From: an uncultured Eubacterium sp.
Lineage (GTDB): Bacteria; Bacillota; Clostridia; Peptostreptococcales; Anaerovoracaceae
DNA: 19,081 nucleotides
Direction of reading: 5' to 3'
Assembly: GCA_900543485.1 (NCBI GenBank)
Contig: UQRM01000038.1
Location: 1-19,081 of the forward strand
Shown here: piece by piece, positions 7,006 to 15,221 of the stretch
Numbering within the stretch: the first letter of the stretch is position 1
Layout of the letters: the number at the start of each line of letters is the position of its first letter
The notes under the pieces: model-generated
Told to the model about the DNA's origin: nothing
What the model saw: only the letters and a program-made list of their open reading frames with translations
Databases searched by the model: none
Position numbers and translations under genes: made by a program

Positions 7006-9630
7006 ATGAAGGGAAAAAAAAAGCAGCCCGCGAGATCTTCGGGCAGCAGGAGCAACAGGAAGACGACGACCAGGAAGAGTTCGTCATCAGCAAAGGCGGG
7101 AAAGAGTGCCGCGGCTCCTGATTCGAAAAAACTTAACAGCAGCGTCAGAGATGAGATCGTTGCTATCATTCTGGTGGCTGTGGGGATCTTTTTCATAATC
7201 GCGTTCCAGACAGAGGCGGCAGGCTCCATAGGACTGTCGCTGTCTCATTTCTTCAAAGGACTGTTTGGTTTTGCAGCGCATTTACTGCCGTATTATTTTA
7301 TATTATACGGCGTTTTGCTGTTCATGAGAAAGACTATCCATGTAGGTGTCAAGTCGGCAGTGCTGCTGCTCATAATATTTCTGATGATCTCTCTGATAAA
7401 CTCGGCGAGGTTCATAGATGAGGCGATATTGAACCAGCGGTTCTGGAACGTATCCGTTTATTACAACAACGGTATGGCTCTCGATGATGGTGGAGCCTTC
7501 GGCATGATGGTGGGCAAGATGATAGTCAGTCTGGTGGGAGTGCCGGGACTTTACATCTTTTCCATCGTGGTGATCTTCATATGCCTGTTGTTGATAATGA
7601 ATACACCTGTATCCCGCTTCTTCGAGAAGGCTAAGGAAAGACGTGAGAAGCGCAGGGAGATGCAGGCGGAACGTGAAAAGGAAAAACTGGAGAGAAAGGC
7701 AGAGCAGCTGGAAAGAAGGCAGCAGCAGAAGCAGGCAGAACGTGAGAGGATGGCCGGATACGGGCCTGAGACCGTGGAGGCGGCGGAACGGAGCCGCATG
7801 ACGGCACGGCAGAAGAAGATACTGGGATATATAAGGGATGAAGGGCCTGAACAGGAAAAGGAAGACGAGATACTGGATTTTTCCCTGGGTGAAGACAGGG
7901 AGAAAAAGAACGGAATCGGCACAGGCGATAGAGACGAAGAGGCCCGCGATGATCGTTTTGGAAGAGGTCGCGGCGGAGAACGTGAAGGCGGGGCCTTTGA
8001 CGATGGGAACGAAGACGATATAAAAAGTGAAGGCTTTGGTACGCCTATAATAGTAGGCGGTTTTTCCCCGAAGAAGATGGAGGAAAAGCTGACTAAGGCG
8101 GAGGCTGAGAAGAGTATGCTGAAGGAGGAAGACTTCAATGTCACTGTGTCATCGTCGGAAAGCTATCGATTCCCACCTATAGATCTGCTTAACAAACCAG
8201 CCAGGAAGGGGAGAAATCCTGCCGAAGAGGAGAGCTCTCTGAGGGCCAAAGCCATGAAGCTGGAAGAGACTCTCCACAGCTTCAACATAGATGCTCAGGT
8301 CACCAATGTGACTCAGGGACCGGCTGTCACCAGATATGAGGTCCATCCTAACAGTGGTGTGAAGGTCAAGGGGATCAAGAACCTGTCCGACGATATAGCT
8401 CTCAATATGGAAGCCAAGAGCATAAGGATAGAAGCTCCTATCCCGGGAAAACCGGCGGTGGGCATAGAGATAGAGAATGAGCGGATAAATATGGTGACTA
8501 TCAGAGAGATCATAGATTCGGCGGCTTTCAAGAAGTCCCAGTCCAAGATCACCTTCGCTGTCGGCAAGGACATCGCCGGCAAGGCCATCGTAGCGGATCT
8601 GAAGACTATGCCTCATCTGCTGATAGCCGGTTCTACAGGTTCGGGAAAGAGCGTGTGCATCAACAGTATAATCGCCAGCATCCTCTACAAGGCACGCCCT
8701 GACGAGGTGAAGCTGGTGCTGATAGATCCTAAGGTAGTGGAGCTGGCTAACTACAATGGTATACCGCATCTGCTGATACCGGTGGTCACTGAACCGGCCA
8801 AGGCTGCGGCGGCCCTCAACTGGGCTGTGGCTGAGATGGATGACAGATATAAAAAGTTCGCCGAGGAAGGGGTCAGGGAGCTGGCCAGCTATAACAAGAA
8901 GATGGCAGGCAAGGGCGAGGAAGAGAGCGTCATGCCGCAGGTAGTCATCATCATAGACGAGTTGGCCGACCTGATGATGGCGGCTCCGTCTCAGGTGGAG
9001 GAATCCATATGCAGATTGGCTCAGAAGGCCAGAGCGGCAGGGATGCATCTGATAGTCGCTACTCAGCGGCCATCGGTGGATGTCATAACGGGTGTGATAA
9101 AGGCTAATATCCCTTCCAGGATAGCCTTCGCGGTGTCATCCCAATTTGATTCCAGGACTATCCTGGATATGTCGGGAGCGGAGAAACTGGTAGGAAAGGG
9201 CGACATGCTTTTCAACCCGTTGGGAAGCGGCAAACCTGTGAGGGTACAGGGCGCTTTCATTTCCGACAAGGAGGTCAATGACCTGATAGAGTTCGTGAAG
9301 GACCAGGTGGAGGAAGCTGAGTATTCAGAGAATGTGATGGATTCCATAGAGCGGGCCAATATGCCTGACGCCGAAAAGGGAGACAGGGATCTGGAGGACG
9401 AATTGCTGCCCGACGCTATCGAACTGGTGGTACAGGCTCAGCAGGCATCGGTCTCCATGCTCCAGAGACGGTTCAGGATAGGATATAACAGAGCCGCCAG
9501 GATAATAGATATGATGGAAGACAGGCAGATCGTCGGTCCGTCGGATGGAAGCAGGCCGAGACAGGTTCTGATATCCGAGGAGGATCTGATGAACATGCAG
9601 GAAAACACGAAGGATATGGAAGAAGAATGA
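7006..9630 (+). CDS. ftsK: FtsK/SpoIIIE-type DNA translocase
   Basis: 874 aa. A basic N-terminus (Lys/Arg-rich to about residue 35) leads into a membrane domain of about four helices (residues ~47-200), then a very charged Glu/Arg/Lys/Gln linker with coiled-coil character (about 200-370). The RecA-like motor follows, with Walker A GSTGSGKS (542-549) and Walker B IIIDEL (Asp651-Glu652). A C-terminal winged-helix gamma domain (about 805-870) reads polar DNA sequences. It pumps chromosomal DNA through the division or sporulation septum. FtsK and SpoIIIE cannot be told apart by sequence alone, but the ftsK-rimO-pgsA-cinA-recA order is where clostridial spoIIIE sits. The start follows a modest AGAGGT site. 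The stop overlaps the rimO start (ATGA), implying translational coupling. Confidence 0.96.
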   Translation: MKGKKKQPARSSGSRSNRKTTTRKSSSSAKAGKSAAAPDSKKLNSSVRDEIVAIILVAVGIFFIIAFQTEAAGSIGLSLSHFFKGLFGFAAHLLPYYFILYGVLLFMRKTIHVGVKSAVLLLIIFLMISLINSARFIDEAILNQRFWNVSVYYNNGMALDDGGAFGMMVGKMIVSLVGVPGLYIFSIVVIFICLLLIMNTPVSRFFEKAKERREKRREMQAEREKEKLERKAEQLERRQQQKQAERERMAGYGPETVEAAERSRMTARQKKILGYIRDEGPEQEKEDEILDFSLGEDREKKNGIGTGDRDEEARDDRFGRGRGGEREGGAFDDGNEDDIKSEGFGTPIIVGGFSPKKMEEKLTKAEAEKSMLKEEDFNVTVSSSESYRFPPIDLLNKPARKGRNPAEEESSLRAKAMKLEETLHSFNIDAQVTNVTQGPAVTRYEVHPNSGVKVKGIKNLSDDIALNMEAKSIRIEAPIPGKPAVGIEIENERINMVTIREIIDSAAFKKSQSKITFAVGKDIAGKAIVADLKTMPHLLIAGSTGSGKSVCINSIIASILYKARPDEVKLVLIDPKVVELANYNGIPHLLIPVVTEPAKAAAALNWAVAEMDDRYKKFAEEGVRELASYNKKMAGKGEEESVMPQVVIIIDELADLMMAAPSQVEESICRLAQKARAAGMHLIVATQRPSVDVITGVIKANIPSRIAFAVSSQFDSRTILDMSGAEKLVGKGDMLFNPLGSGKPVRVQGAFISDKEVNDLIEFVKDQVEEAEYSENVMDSIERANMPDAEKGDRDLEDELLPDAIELVVQAQQASVSMLQRRFRIGYNRAARIIDMMEDRQIVGPSDGSRPRQVLISEEDLMNMQENTKDMEEE

Positions 9631-11015
9631 AGCTGTATATAGAGACGATGGGATGCCCGAAGAATCTCAACGATTCGGAGGGAATAGGAGGGATCTGGGA
9701 GGCCGCGGGCCATCAGCTGACTGACGACCCGGCGGAGGCCGATATCGTGTTGGTGAACACATGCGGATTCATCAACGACGCCAAGCAGGAGTCTATCGAT
9801 CGCATTTTCGATATGGCAAGGCTTGTAGAGGACGCGACTCAGGAACAGTCGGGGTCGGGACAGTCGGAACCGGGACAGGGAAAGCCACGGAAGCTGCTGG
9901 CAGTCTCAGGCTGTCTGTCACAGCGGTACAAGGATCAGCTTGCTGATGAGATGCCGGAGGTCGATATATTTCTCGGTGTCAACGATTACGAGAGGTTCCC
10001 GGAGATAGTGGAAAACTTCAGAGCCGGCAGCGGCAGTCAGTGCAGGAATTTCAGCTGCCAGCCGGAAACGTTCACCGAGTTTTCCGCACGCCACCTGGAT
10101 GAAAACCCTTATACCGCGACCCTGAGGATAGCCGAAGGCTGTGACAACTGCTGCGCTTACTGCGTCATACCTCAGATAAGGGGCGGCTACAGGAGCAGAC
10201 CTGCAGAAAACATCGTGGCCGAGGCGGAAATGCTGGCGGCGCGTGGCTGCCGGGAGCTGGTGCTGATCGCCCAGGATGTAACTGAATACGGCCGGGATCT
10301 TTATGGAAAGCTGGCATTGCCGGAGCTTTTAAGAAGTCTGTGCCGGGTGGACGGTATAAGGTGGATACGGCTCATGTATTGTTACGAGGACAAGATCACC
10401 GATGAGCTGATAGAAACCGTGGCATCGGAGGAAAAGATATGCAATTACATGGATATCCCGCTGCAGCACATCTCGGATAATGTGCTGCAGGCCATGAACA
10501 GGCGATCCACATCTGAAAGCATCCGCGGGACCATCGCCAGGCTGAGGGAGGCCATACCGGATATACATATAAGGACGACCATGATCGTCGGATTCCCAGG
10601 TGAAAGCGAGGCTGATTTCGAGGAGCTGCTGGATTTCGTGGAAGGAGCGAGGTTCGAAAGACTGGGGGTCTTCGCTTATTCCAGGGAGGAAGGCACTGTG
10701 GCCGGTGACATGGAAAATCAGATAGATGAGGACGTAAAGGCCATGAGAGCTGATGCCGTCATGAGGCGGCAACTTGAGATTTCCAGGGAAATAAACGAGG
10801 CTAAGGTGGGAAATACTATGGAAGTCATGATAGACGACATAGATGAAGAAGGAGCGTATATCGGCAGGACGGTATATGATGCTCCGGAGATAGATGATAC
10901 CGTTATTTTCAGAGCAGATGCCCTTTTGCGGCCAGGTGAGATCGTGCGGGTCCGTATAACGGATGCCTTCGACTATGATCTGGTGGGCGATTTTTTGGAA
11001 AGGATGGAGGAATAA
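9627..11015 (+). CDS. rimO: Ribosomal protein S12 methylthiotransferase
   Basis: 462 aa radical-SAM enzyme that adds a methylthio group to the beta carbon of the conserved S12 aspartate. The N-terminal MTTase domain has its three cluster cysteines (Cys10, Cys46, Cys96). The radical-SAM motif CxxxCxxC is Cys172, Cys176, Cys179, with an extra Cys175 inside it. A C-terminal TRAM domain is visible from about residue 395. RimO is told from MiaB by the start METMGCPKN-like region and the EGCDNCCAYC motif context. Oddity: Cys96 is displaced by a low-complexity Gln/Ser/Gly/Pro insertion at about residues 70-88, so the protein is slightly longer than the usual ~440 aa. Start codon overlaps the ftsK stop by ATGA; pgsA follows one base after the stop. 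Confidence 0.95.
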   Translation: MKLYIETMGCPKNLNDSEGIGGIWEAAGHQLTDDPAEADIVLVNTCGFINDAKQESIDRIFDMARLVEDATQEQSGSGQSEPGQGKPRKLLAVSGCLSQRYKDQLADEMPEVDIFLGVNDYERFPEIVENFRAGSGSQCRNFSCQPETFTEFSARHLDENPYTATLRIAEGCDNCCAYCVIPQIRGGYRSRPAENIVAEAEMLAARGCRELVLIAQDVTEYGRDLYGKLALPELLRSLCRVDGIRWIRLMYCYEDKITDELIETVASEEKICNYMDIPLQHISDNVLQAMNRRSTSESIRGTIARLREAIPDIHIRTTMIVGFPGESEADFEELLDFVEGARFERLGVFAYSREEGTVAGDMENQIDEDVKAMRADAVMRRQLEISREINEAKVGNTMEVMIDDIDEEGAYIGRTVYDAPEIDDTVIFRADALLRPGEIVRVRITDAFDYDLVGDFLERMEE

Positions 11016-11016
11016 T

Positions 11017-11550
11017 ATGAATCTGCCTAATAAATTGACAATGGGAAGGATCTTCGCCATACCGGTGTTTATCGTCGTGTTTCTGCTGGACTACAGATAT
11101 GCGGCAGCCGTGATCTTCATACTGGCGGCGTTGACGGATATGCTGGACGGACACATCGCCAGGAAGAACAACCTGGTGACCAACTTCGGCAAGCTGATGG
11201 ATCCGCTGGCAGATAAGCTGCTTGTCATGTCGGCATTGATATGTCTTTCTCAGGTGGGCGACGTACCGGGATGGATGGTCATCGTCATATTGGGTCGCGA
11301 GTTCATCATTACAGGAATGAGGCAGGTGGCGGCAGCCCAGGGGATCGTCATCGCCGCGGGGACCACAGGTAAGATAAAGACTATAACCCAGATGATAGCC
11401 ATACCACTGCTGATACTTGAAAACTGGCCTTTCAGCCTTTTCAGCTTCGATCTGCCGATGGATCAGATATTCCTGTGGATCGCTCTGGTGATGACAGTGG
11501 TTTCGGGAACAGAATACATAGTGAAGAACAAGAAACTGTTTTCCATGTAG
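11017..11550 (+). CDS. pgsA: CDP-diacylglycerol--glycerol-3-phosphate 3-phosphatidyltransferase
   Basis: 177 aa integral membrane enzyme that makes phosphatidylglycerol phosphate from CDP-diacylglycerol and glycerol 3-phosphate, the committed step to phosphatidylglycerol and cardiolipin. The CDP-alcohol phosphotransferase signature is complete: Asp41, Asp44-Gly45, Ala48-Arg49, Gly58, Asp62, Asp66. The N-terminus NLPNKLTMGR is typical of PgsA. ATG at 11017 is preferred: GGAGG (11006-11010) precedes it by 6 bases and the rimO stop ends at 11015. The frame is open back to 10963 but that would overlap rimO by about 50 bases without a ribosome binding site. The stop codon is part of the cinA ribosome binding site. 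Confidence 0.95.
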   Translation: MNLPNKLTMGRIFAIPVFIVVFLLDYRYAAAVIFILAALTDMLDGHIARKNNLVTNFGKLMDPLADKLLVMSALICLSQVGDVPGWMVIVILGREFIITGMRQVAAAQGIVIAAGTTGKIKTITQMIAIPLLILENWPFSLFSFDLPMDQIFLWIALVMTVVSGTEYIVKNKKLFSM

Positions 11551-11561
11551 GAGGTAAATAA

Positions 11562-12791
11562 ATGAAGACTGCTATCTTGAGTATAGGCACCGAATTGCTG
11601 TTTGGTCAGATAACCAATACTAACACGGTCTATCTGTCTCAGAAACTCAATATGTTGGGTTATGACGTGATGTACCATTATACGGTAGGTGATAATCCCG
11701 AAAGAGTCAGAGATATGATACGGCTGGCTTTCCAGGATTGCGACCTGGTGATAACAACGGGAGGTCTGGGACCTACTCAGGACGATCTGACCAAGGAGAT
11801 GGTATGCCAGGTCATGGGCGATGAGCTGGTGATGATGGACGAAGTCATGTCAGAGCTGGAAAGTTATTTTGAGAAGCTGGGAAGGCCCATGACAGAGAAC
11901 AATAAGAAGCAGGCTTATGTGCCGTCCAGGGCCGAGGTGTTCATCAATCACGAGGGCTCTGCGCCGGGATTCGCTCTGGAAAAGGATGGGAAATATGTCA
12001 TCTGCATGCCGGGGCCGCCGAGAGAAATGACTTCCATGTTTGAAGATAGCGTGATGCCGTATCTTCAGTCCATGTCGGAAGACGTGATATATTACAGGAT
12101 GCTGAGAGCCTTTGGTATAGGAGAATCAGCCCTGGAGACGAAACTGCTGGATCTGATAGATGACCAGACGGACCCGACTCTGGCTACCTATGCCAAGGAA
12201 GGTGAGTGTTCTCTTCGTATCGCTTCCAAGCGGAAGACTGAGGCGGAGGCCAGGGAAGCTGTGGACGAGATGGTGGAAAAGGTGAAGGAACGGGTCGGAG
12301 AATTTATTTACAGCTGTGACGATGAGGAACTGGTACAGGTAGTCTGCCGCAAGCTGATGGAAAAGGGGCTGACTCTGTCTTCGGCCGAATCGTGTACCGG
12401 CGGAAAATTCGCCGCGGCGGTCACCGATATACCGGGGATATCGGCTGTGTTTCAGCGAGGGCTGGTGACCTACAGCAATCAGGCTAAGATGGATGAATTG
12501 GGCGTGAAAGCTGAGACCCTGGAAAAATACGGGGCTGTCAGTGAAGAGACTGCCATGGAAATGGTGGAAGGCCTTCGCAGAGTCAGCGGCAGCGACGTCT
12601 GTGTGTCAGTGACGGGAATAGCCGGGCCGGGCGGCGGTAGCGATGCCAAGCCGGTGGGGCTGGTCTATATCGGTTTCGTCTATGGGGATAAGAAGTTGTG
12701 CAGGAAGCTACAGACAGGCGACGACAGCAGGCAGTGGAACAGGCAGTATTCGCTGCTGAGCATGCTGGATATCATCAATAAGAATATATGA
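11562..12791 (+). CDS. cinA: CinA: NMN amidohydrolase / competence-damage inducible protein
   Basis: 409 aa with both halves of the full-length CinA family: an N-terminal MoCF-like domain (SIGTELLFGQ at the start, TTGGLGPTQDD around residue 65) and a C-terminal PncC domain with SSAESCTGG (Ser273 to Gly281) and TGIAGPGGG. The C-terminal domain of characterised homologues deamidates nicotinamide mononucleotide for NAD recycling; the N-terminal domain can have ADP-ribose pyrophosphatase activity. TAGGAGG (11548-11554) includes the pgsA stop and gives an 8-base spacing. Location before recA is the conserved cinA-recA pairing of Gram-positive bacteria, often SOS- or competence-linked, but here nearly 700 bases with their own recA promoters intervene. 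Confidence 0.95.
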   Translation: MKTAILSIGTELLFGQITNTNTVYLSQKLNMLGYDVMYHYTVGDNPERVRDMIRLAFQDCDLVITTGGLGPTQDDLTKEMVCQVMGDELVMMDEVMSELESYFEKLGRPMTENNKKQAYVPSRAEVFINHEGSAPGFALEKDGKYVICMPGPPREMTSMFEDSVMPYLQSMSEDVIYYRMLRAFGIGESALETKLLDLIDDQTDPTLATYAKEGECSLRIASKRKTEAEAREAVDEMVEKVKERVGEFIYSCDDEELVQVVCRKLMEKGLTLSSAESCTGGKFAAAVTDIPGISAVFQRGLVTYSNQAKMDELGVKAETLEKYGAVSEETAMEMVEGLRRVSGSDVCVSVTGIAGPGGGSDAKPVGLVYIGFVYGDKKLCRKLQTGDDSRQWNRQYSLLSMLDIINKNI

Positions 12792-12853
12792 GTTTATGAG
12801 TTGAGTTGACGCGCGACACCGGGCTGTTTGTGGCTGTTCTTTGGGTGGAGCGC

Positions 12854-12933
12854 TGCCGGTTGCCGGCCGTGCCGGATCCTGAAGTGGAGAGTTGTTGGCC
12901 GTGCCGGGTCCTGAAGTGGAGAGTTGTTGGCCG
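12854..12933 (+). repeat. Direct TGCCGG repeats including a 32-bp tandem duplication
   Basis: TGCCGG occurs at 12854, 12861, 12870 and 12902, always in the same orientation. The units 12870-12901 and 12902-12933 are 32-bp tandem copies that differ at one base (GGAT versus GGGT). They share the TGCCGG head with the inverted-repeat elements that follow but lack the matching right arm. Confidence 0.85.
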
Positions 12934-13265
12934 TGCCGGATTTTTAGCTTTTGCACGGAATTCGGCAGCGAGAACACGACTGTTTGCCGGATTTTCAACT
13001 TTTGGGAAGAATTCGGCAGCGTCGACAAGGATTTTTGCCGGATTCCGGGGTTTTTGTTTGAATTCGGCAGCAAGATGGATAAAAATGGAAATTAGCAAAG
13101 GCGTTTATCCGTCGATGTTCGGAAAGCTTGCCGGATTTTGCTGTTATGGGTAAAATTCGGCACAAGACCTGATGGGGCTGTGCCGGATTTTTAATAGAAC
13201 GTGAAAACGCGGCAACTGTTCGTGTCGACCGTGCCGGATTTGTAAGATTTTCATGAGATCCGGCA
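12934..13265. repeat. Array of six 34-bp inverted-repeat elements
   Basis: Elements at 12934-12967, 12985-13018, 13036-13069, 13129-13162, 13181-13214 and 13232-13265. Each has TGCCGGATT, exactly 16 variable bases, then a 9-base right arm. The right arm is AATTCGGCA in the first four, AACGCGGCA in the fifth and GATCCGGCA in the sixth (the arms pair with one G-T wobble in the first four). Start-to-start distances are 51, 51, 93, 52 and 51. Three elements carry GAATTC at the right arm. The 16-base centres are T-rich and only partly alike (CTTTTG in the first two). The 17-18-base spacers are GC-richer and unique. With the stretch from 12792 to 13440 there is no credible gene. The function is unknown. 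Confidence 0.9.
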
Positions 13266-13343
13266 GCGATGGGCGGGTGAGGTGTTGTTCTCAGCCGTCT
13301 GGAGCGGCGGGAGAAAAAGCTTCGATGACTTTGATGTAAAATA

Positions 13344-13372
13344 TTGACATGCGGCAACGCATAATGTAAAAT
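13344..13372 (+). promoter_or_regulatory. Distal recA promoter
   Basis: Consensus TTGACA (13344-13349), 17-bp spacer, TAAAAT (13367-13372). ATGTAAAATA occurs twice, once before the -35 and once at the -10. Transcripts from here would still cross the SOS box at 13443-13456. Confidence 0.6.
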
Positions 13373-13407
13373 AATTCCAATAAAAGTAAAGTTGAAGAAA
13401 GTTTTGC

Positions 13408-13436
13408 TTGACCTGATGTGGGAAATAGAGTATTAT
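13408..13436 (+). promoter_or_regulatory. Proximal, SOS-controlled recA promoter
   Basis: TTGACC (13408-13413), exactly 17 bp, TATTAT (13431-13436). The predicted start is near 13443, at the edge of the LexA box, so repressor binding would block initiation directly. Confidence 0.75.
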
Positions 13437-13442
13437 AGTTAA

Positions 13443-13456
13443 AGAACAAATGTTCT
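13443..13456. promoter_or_regulatory. LexA (SOS) box of recA
   Basis: GAACAAATGTTC with one more matching base pair on each side (A...T), a 14-bp palindrome that fits the Gram-positive LexA consensus GAACnnnnGTTC. It lies 7 bases after the -10 and just before the recA ribosome binding site. Confidence 0.88.
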
Positions 13457-13472
13457 TAATGGAGGGATGACT

Positions 13473-14636
13473 ATGGCGGCGAAAAACGAAATGAAGAATA
13501 TGAAGACGGCCAGCAGGGAAGAGCGCGATAAGGCTTTGGATGCGGCGCTGGCGCAGATACAGAAGCAATTCGGCAAGGGCGCGGTGATGAGACTTGGCGA
13601 TGACAGCGCCAGGATGAATATAGAGGCCATACCTACGGGATCCATGAGTCTGGATCTGGCTACAGGGATCGGTGGAGTCCCAAGAGGAAGGATAATAGAA
13701 GTTTTCGGACCGGAATCATCCGGAAAGACGACGCTTACACTACATATAATAGCAGAGGCTCAGAAGCAGGGCGGCAGGGCCGCTTTCATCGATGCGGAGC
13801 ATGCCCTTGATCCGGAATACGCCAGGAATCTGGGCGTCGATGTAGATGAACTGCTTGTCTCACAGCCGGATTACGGTGAGCAGGCCCTCGAGATAGCAGA
13901 GATGCTGGTGAGAAGCGGAGCTGTTGAGATCGTGGTAGTTGACTCGGTAGCGGCTCTCGTGCCTAAGCACGAGATAGATGGAGCCATGGGAGACGCTACG
14001 GTAGGTCTTCAGGCTCGTCTCATGTCGCAGGCTCTGAGGAAATTGGCAGGAGTGATCAATAAGACTAATACGACTATAATATTTATCAATCAGCTCAGAG
14101 AGAAAATCGGCGTGATGTTCGGTAATCCTGAGACAACTACGGGAGGCCGCGCTCTCAAGTTCTTCGCTTCCATGCGTATAGATGTGAGGAAGGTGGAGAG
14201 CATCAAATCCGGCGATCAGATCTTGGGAAGCAGGACGAGGGCTAAGATCGTCAAGAACAAGGTCGCTCCTCCGTTCAAGCAGGCTGAATTCGATATCATG
14301 TACGGGCAGGGCATATCACGATCCGGGGATGTGCTGGATTGTGCTGTGGACGCGAAAGTCATCGAGAAGGCCGGTTCATGGTACAGCTTCGAGGGCAGCA
14401 GGATAGGACAGGGCAGAGAGAACGTGAAGAAGTTCCTGGAGGATAATCCCGATGTTATGGACAGAGTCGAAGGAAAGCTGCTGGATGGCCTGAAAAAAGA
14501 TGAGGGCGAGTCGGAAGAACAGCAGGAGGAGGCTGCTGCGGCTGCGGCAGGCCGTGGACGTAACGCCGGGCCGGATATGCCGGAAATGGATATCGACGAT
14601 ATCATCATCGACGAGGATGGCGTGATAATAGAGTGA
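13473..14636 (+). CDS. recA: Recombinase RecA
   Basis: 387 aa. It forms filaments on single-stranded DNA, drives strand exchange and triggers LexA self-cleavage. The core includes an N-terminal polymerisation helix, Walker [10 protein letters not shown] (79-87), the VVVDSVAAL Walker B strand and the loop-2 [21 protein letters not shown] region, which is highly conserved. The C-terminus is longer than in many RecA proteins, with Ala- and Glu-rich low complexity and a final strongly acidic Asp/Glu/Ile tail. ATG at 13473 is preferred over 13467: GGAGGG (13461-13466) directly abuts the first ATG but sits 6 bases before the second. Control by LexA is indicated by the operator upstream. The usual clostridial neighbour rny does not follow; a convergent regulator gene does. 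Confidence 0.98.
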   Translation: MAAKNEMKNMKTASREERDKALDAALAQIQKQFGKGAVMRLGDDSARMNIEAIPTGSMSLDLATGIGGVPRGRIIEVFGPESSGKTTLTLHIIAEAQKQGGRAAFIDAEHALDPEYARNLGVDVDELLVSQPDYGEQALEIAEMLVRSGAVEIVVVDSVAALVPKHEIDGAMGDATVGLQARLMSQALRKLAGVINKTNTTIIFINQLREKIGVMFGNPETTTGGRALKFFASMRIDVRKVESIKSGDQILGSRTRAKIVKNKVAPPFKQAEFDIMYGQGISRSGDVLDCAVDAKVIEKAGSWYSFEGSRIGQGRENVKKFLEDNPDVMDRVEGKLLDGLKKDEGESEEQQEEAAAAAAGRGRNAGPDMPEMDIDDIIIDEDGVIIE

Positions 14637-14662
14637 TGACAGAATAAAGCATAGGAAGAGAA

Positions 14663-14710
14663 AAATAAAAATGAGCTGTTTACACTTTGGTGAGCAGCTC
14701 ATTTTTATTT
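14663..14710. terminator. Bidirectional terminator between recA and the XRE gene
   Basis: A perfect 16-bp inverted repeat (14663-14678 and 14695-14710) with A tracts on the left and T tracts on the right, around a GAGCTG/CAGCTC core, plus a small CAC/GTG helix in the loop. It serves both convergent genes. The stop codon of the XRE gene (14705-14707) lies inside the right arm. Confidence 0.9.
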
Positions 14711-14917
14711 ATATCTCTTCTTGCAATCCGTCTGATCCAGCAGATAATCGATGCTGACGTTGTATATCTTTGATAATCGTATGAGTATCTCCGTGGGGAT
14801 ATCGTTTTCACCTGTTTCGTATTTGGAATACCCTGTCTGTGACATACCCAAGATCTCCGCCAGTTCCCGCTGAGTCATGTCGTGATCGTGCCTGAGGTCG
14901 CGAATCCGCCTGTACAT
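14705..14917 (-). CDS. Small XRE-family DNA-binding regulator
   Basis: 70 aa, essentially only a helix-turn-helix of the Cro/C1 type: MTQRELAEILGMSQTGYSKYETGE (residues 14-37, recognition helix about 26-34), followed by two helices ending in VSIDYLLDQTD. There is no sensor or protease-like domain, so it probably binds DNA as a dimer whose activity follows its amount or a partner protein. Ribosome binding site GGAGGTG lies 11 bases before the start on the minus strand, a long spacing. The gene is divergent from the surface-polymer operon. The intervening DNA carries three copies of a 15-bp palindrome, one just upstream of this gene's own promoter, so I infer it regulates itself and the operon. 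Relationship to phage-type repressors is only by fold. Confidence 0.88.
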   Translation of the reverse strand: MYRRIRDLRHDHDMTQRELAEILGMSQTGYSKYETGENDIPTEILIRLSKIYNVSIDYLLDQTDCKKRYK

Positions 14918-14990
14918 GATGTTGTTTTCACCTCCGTAATTGGGTTCCCTTTTCCTGGAATATATGGCTAATTACTTTCTGATATGGTTG

Positions 14991-14996
14991 ATTATA
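14991..14996 (-). promoter_or_regulatory. -10 box of the XRE gene
   Basis: A perfect TATAAT on the minus strand, about 75 bases upstream of the start codon; the -35 region (15014-15019, ATTTAT) is weak, which suits a promoter that needs help from the palindrome just upstream. Confidence 0.5.
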
Positions 14997-15025
14997 GAAC
15001 AAAAAAGAAAACAATAAATGCTTAC

Positions 15026-15040
15026 AACCTGAAACAGGTT
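15026..15040. promoter_or_regulatory. Operator-like palindrome 1
   Basis: AACCTGAAACAGGTT, a perfect 6-bp inverted repeat around AAA. It is centred near -49 relative to the predicted start of the XRE gene, so it could activate or repress that promoter. Confidence 0.75.
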
Positions 15041-15221
15041 AACGATAGAAATATGAATATAAATAGGGAAGGGGCATGGTGTGGTGAGCAGAGCGTGTAA
15101 CAGGATGAGTTGGAACCCGTAATATGTTTGGCTTCTCTATTACGAAAATCCGTACATATGGTGAATGAGGATGATAATCTTGTCTTTTTGCAAAAATCGA
15201 CAAGAATTTTAAGGGTGGGGG
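15041..15221. other. Gene-free stretch with two hairpins
   Basis: No reading frame is convincing. Two perfect 7-bp inverted repeats occur: CGTAATA/TATTACG (15118-15144) and TCTTGTC/GACAAGA (15178-15205, with TTTTT and AAAAA pairing inside and ATTTT after it). The second could be a weak terminator that insulates the downstream promoter. Confidence 0.4.

Noticed and set aside
10963..11016. Longer pgsA start inside rimO
   Set aside because: No ribosome binding site, and the extra residues (Trp-rich) are unlike PgsA; the ATG at 11017 has GGAGG and the conserved N-terminus.
12806..13153. Plus-strand 115-codon frame across the palindromic array
   Set aside because: Repetitive Cys/Arg/Phe-rich product with no ribosome binding site; it stays open because the repeat pitch is a multiple of three.
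12934..13265. CRISPR array
   Set aside because: The repeats are not identical over their length: only 9-bp arms are conserved, and both the centre and the spacers vary. Spacers of 17-18 bp are too short, and no cas genes are present.
13467..13472. recA start at the first ATG
   Set aside because: GGAGGG directly touches this ATG; the next in-frame ATG at 13473 has proper spacing.
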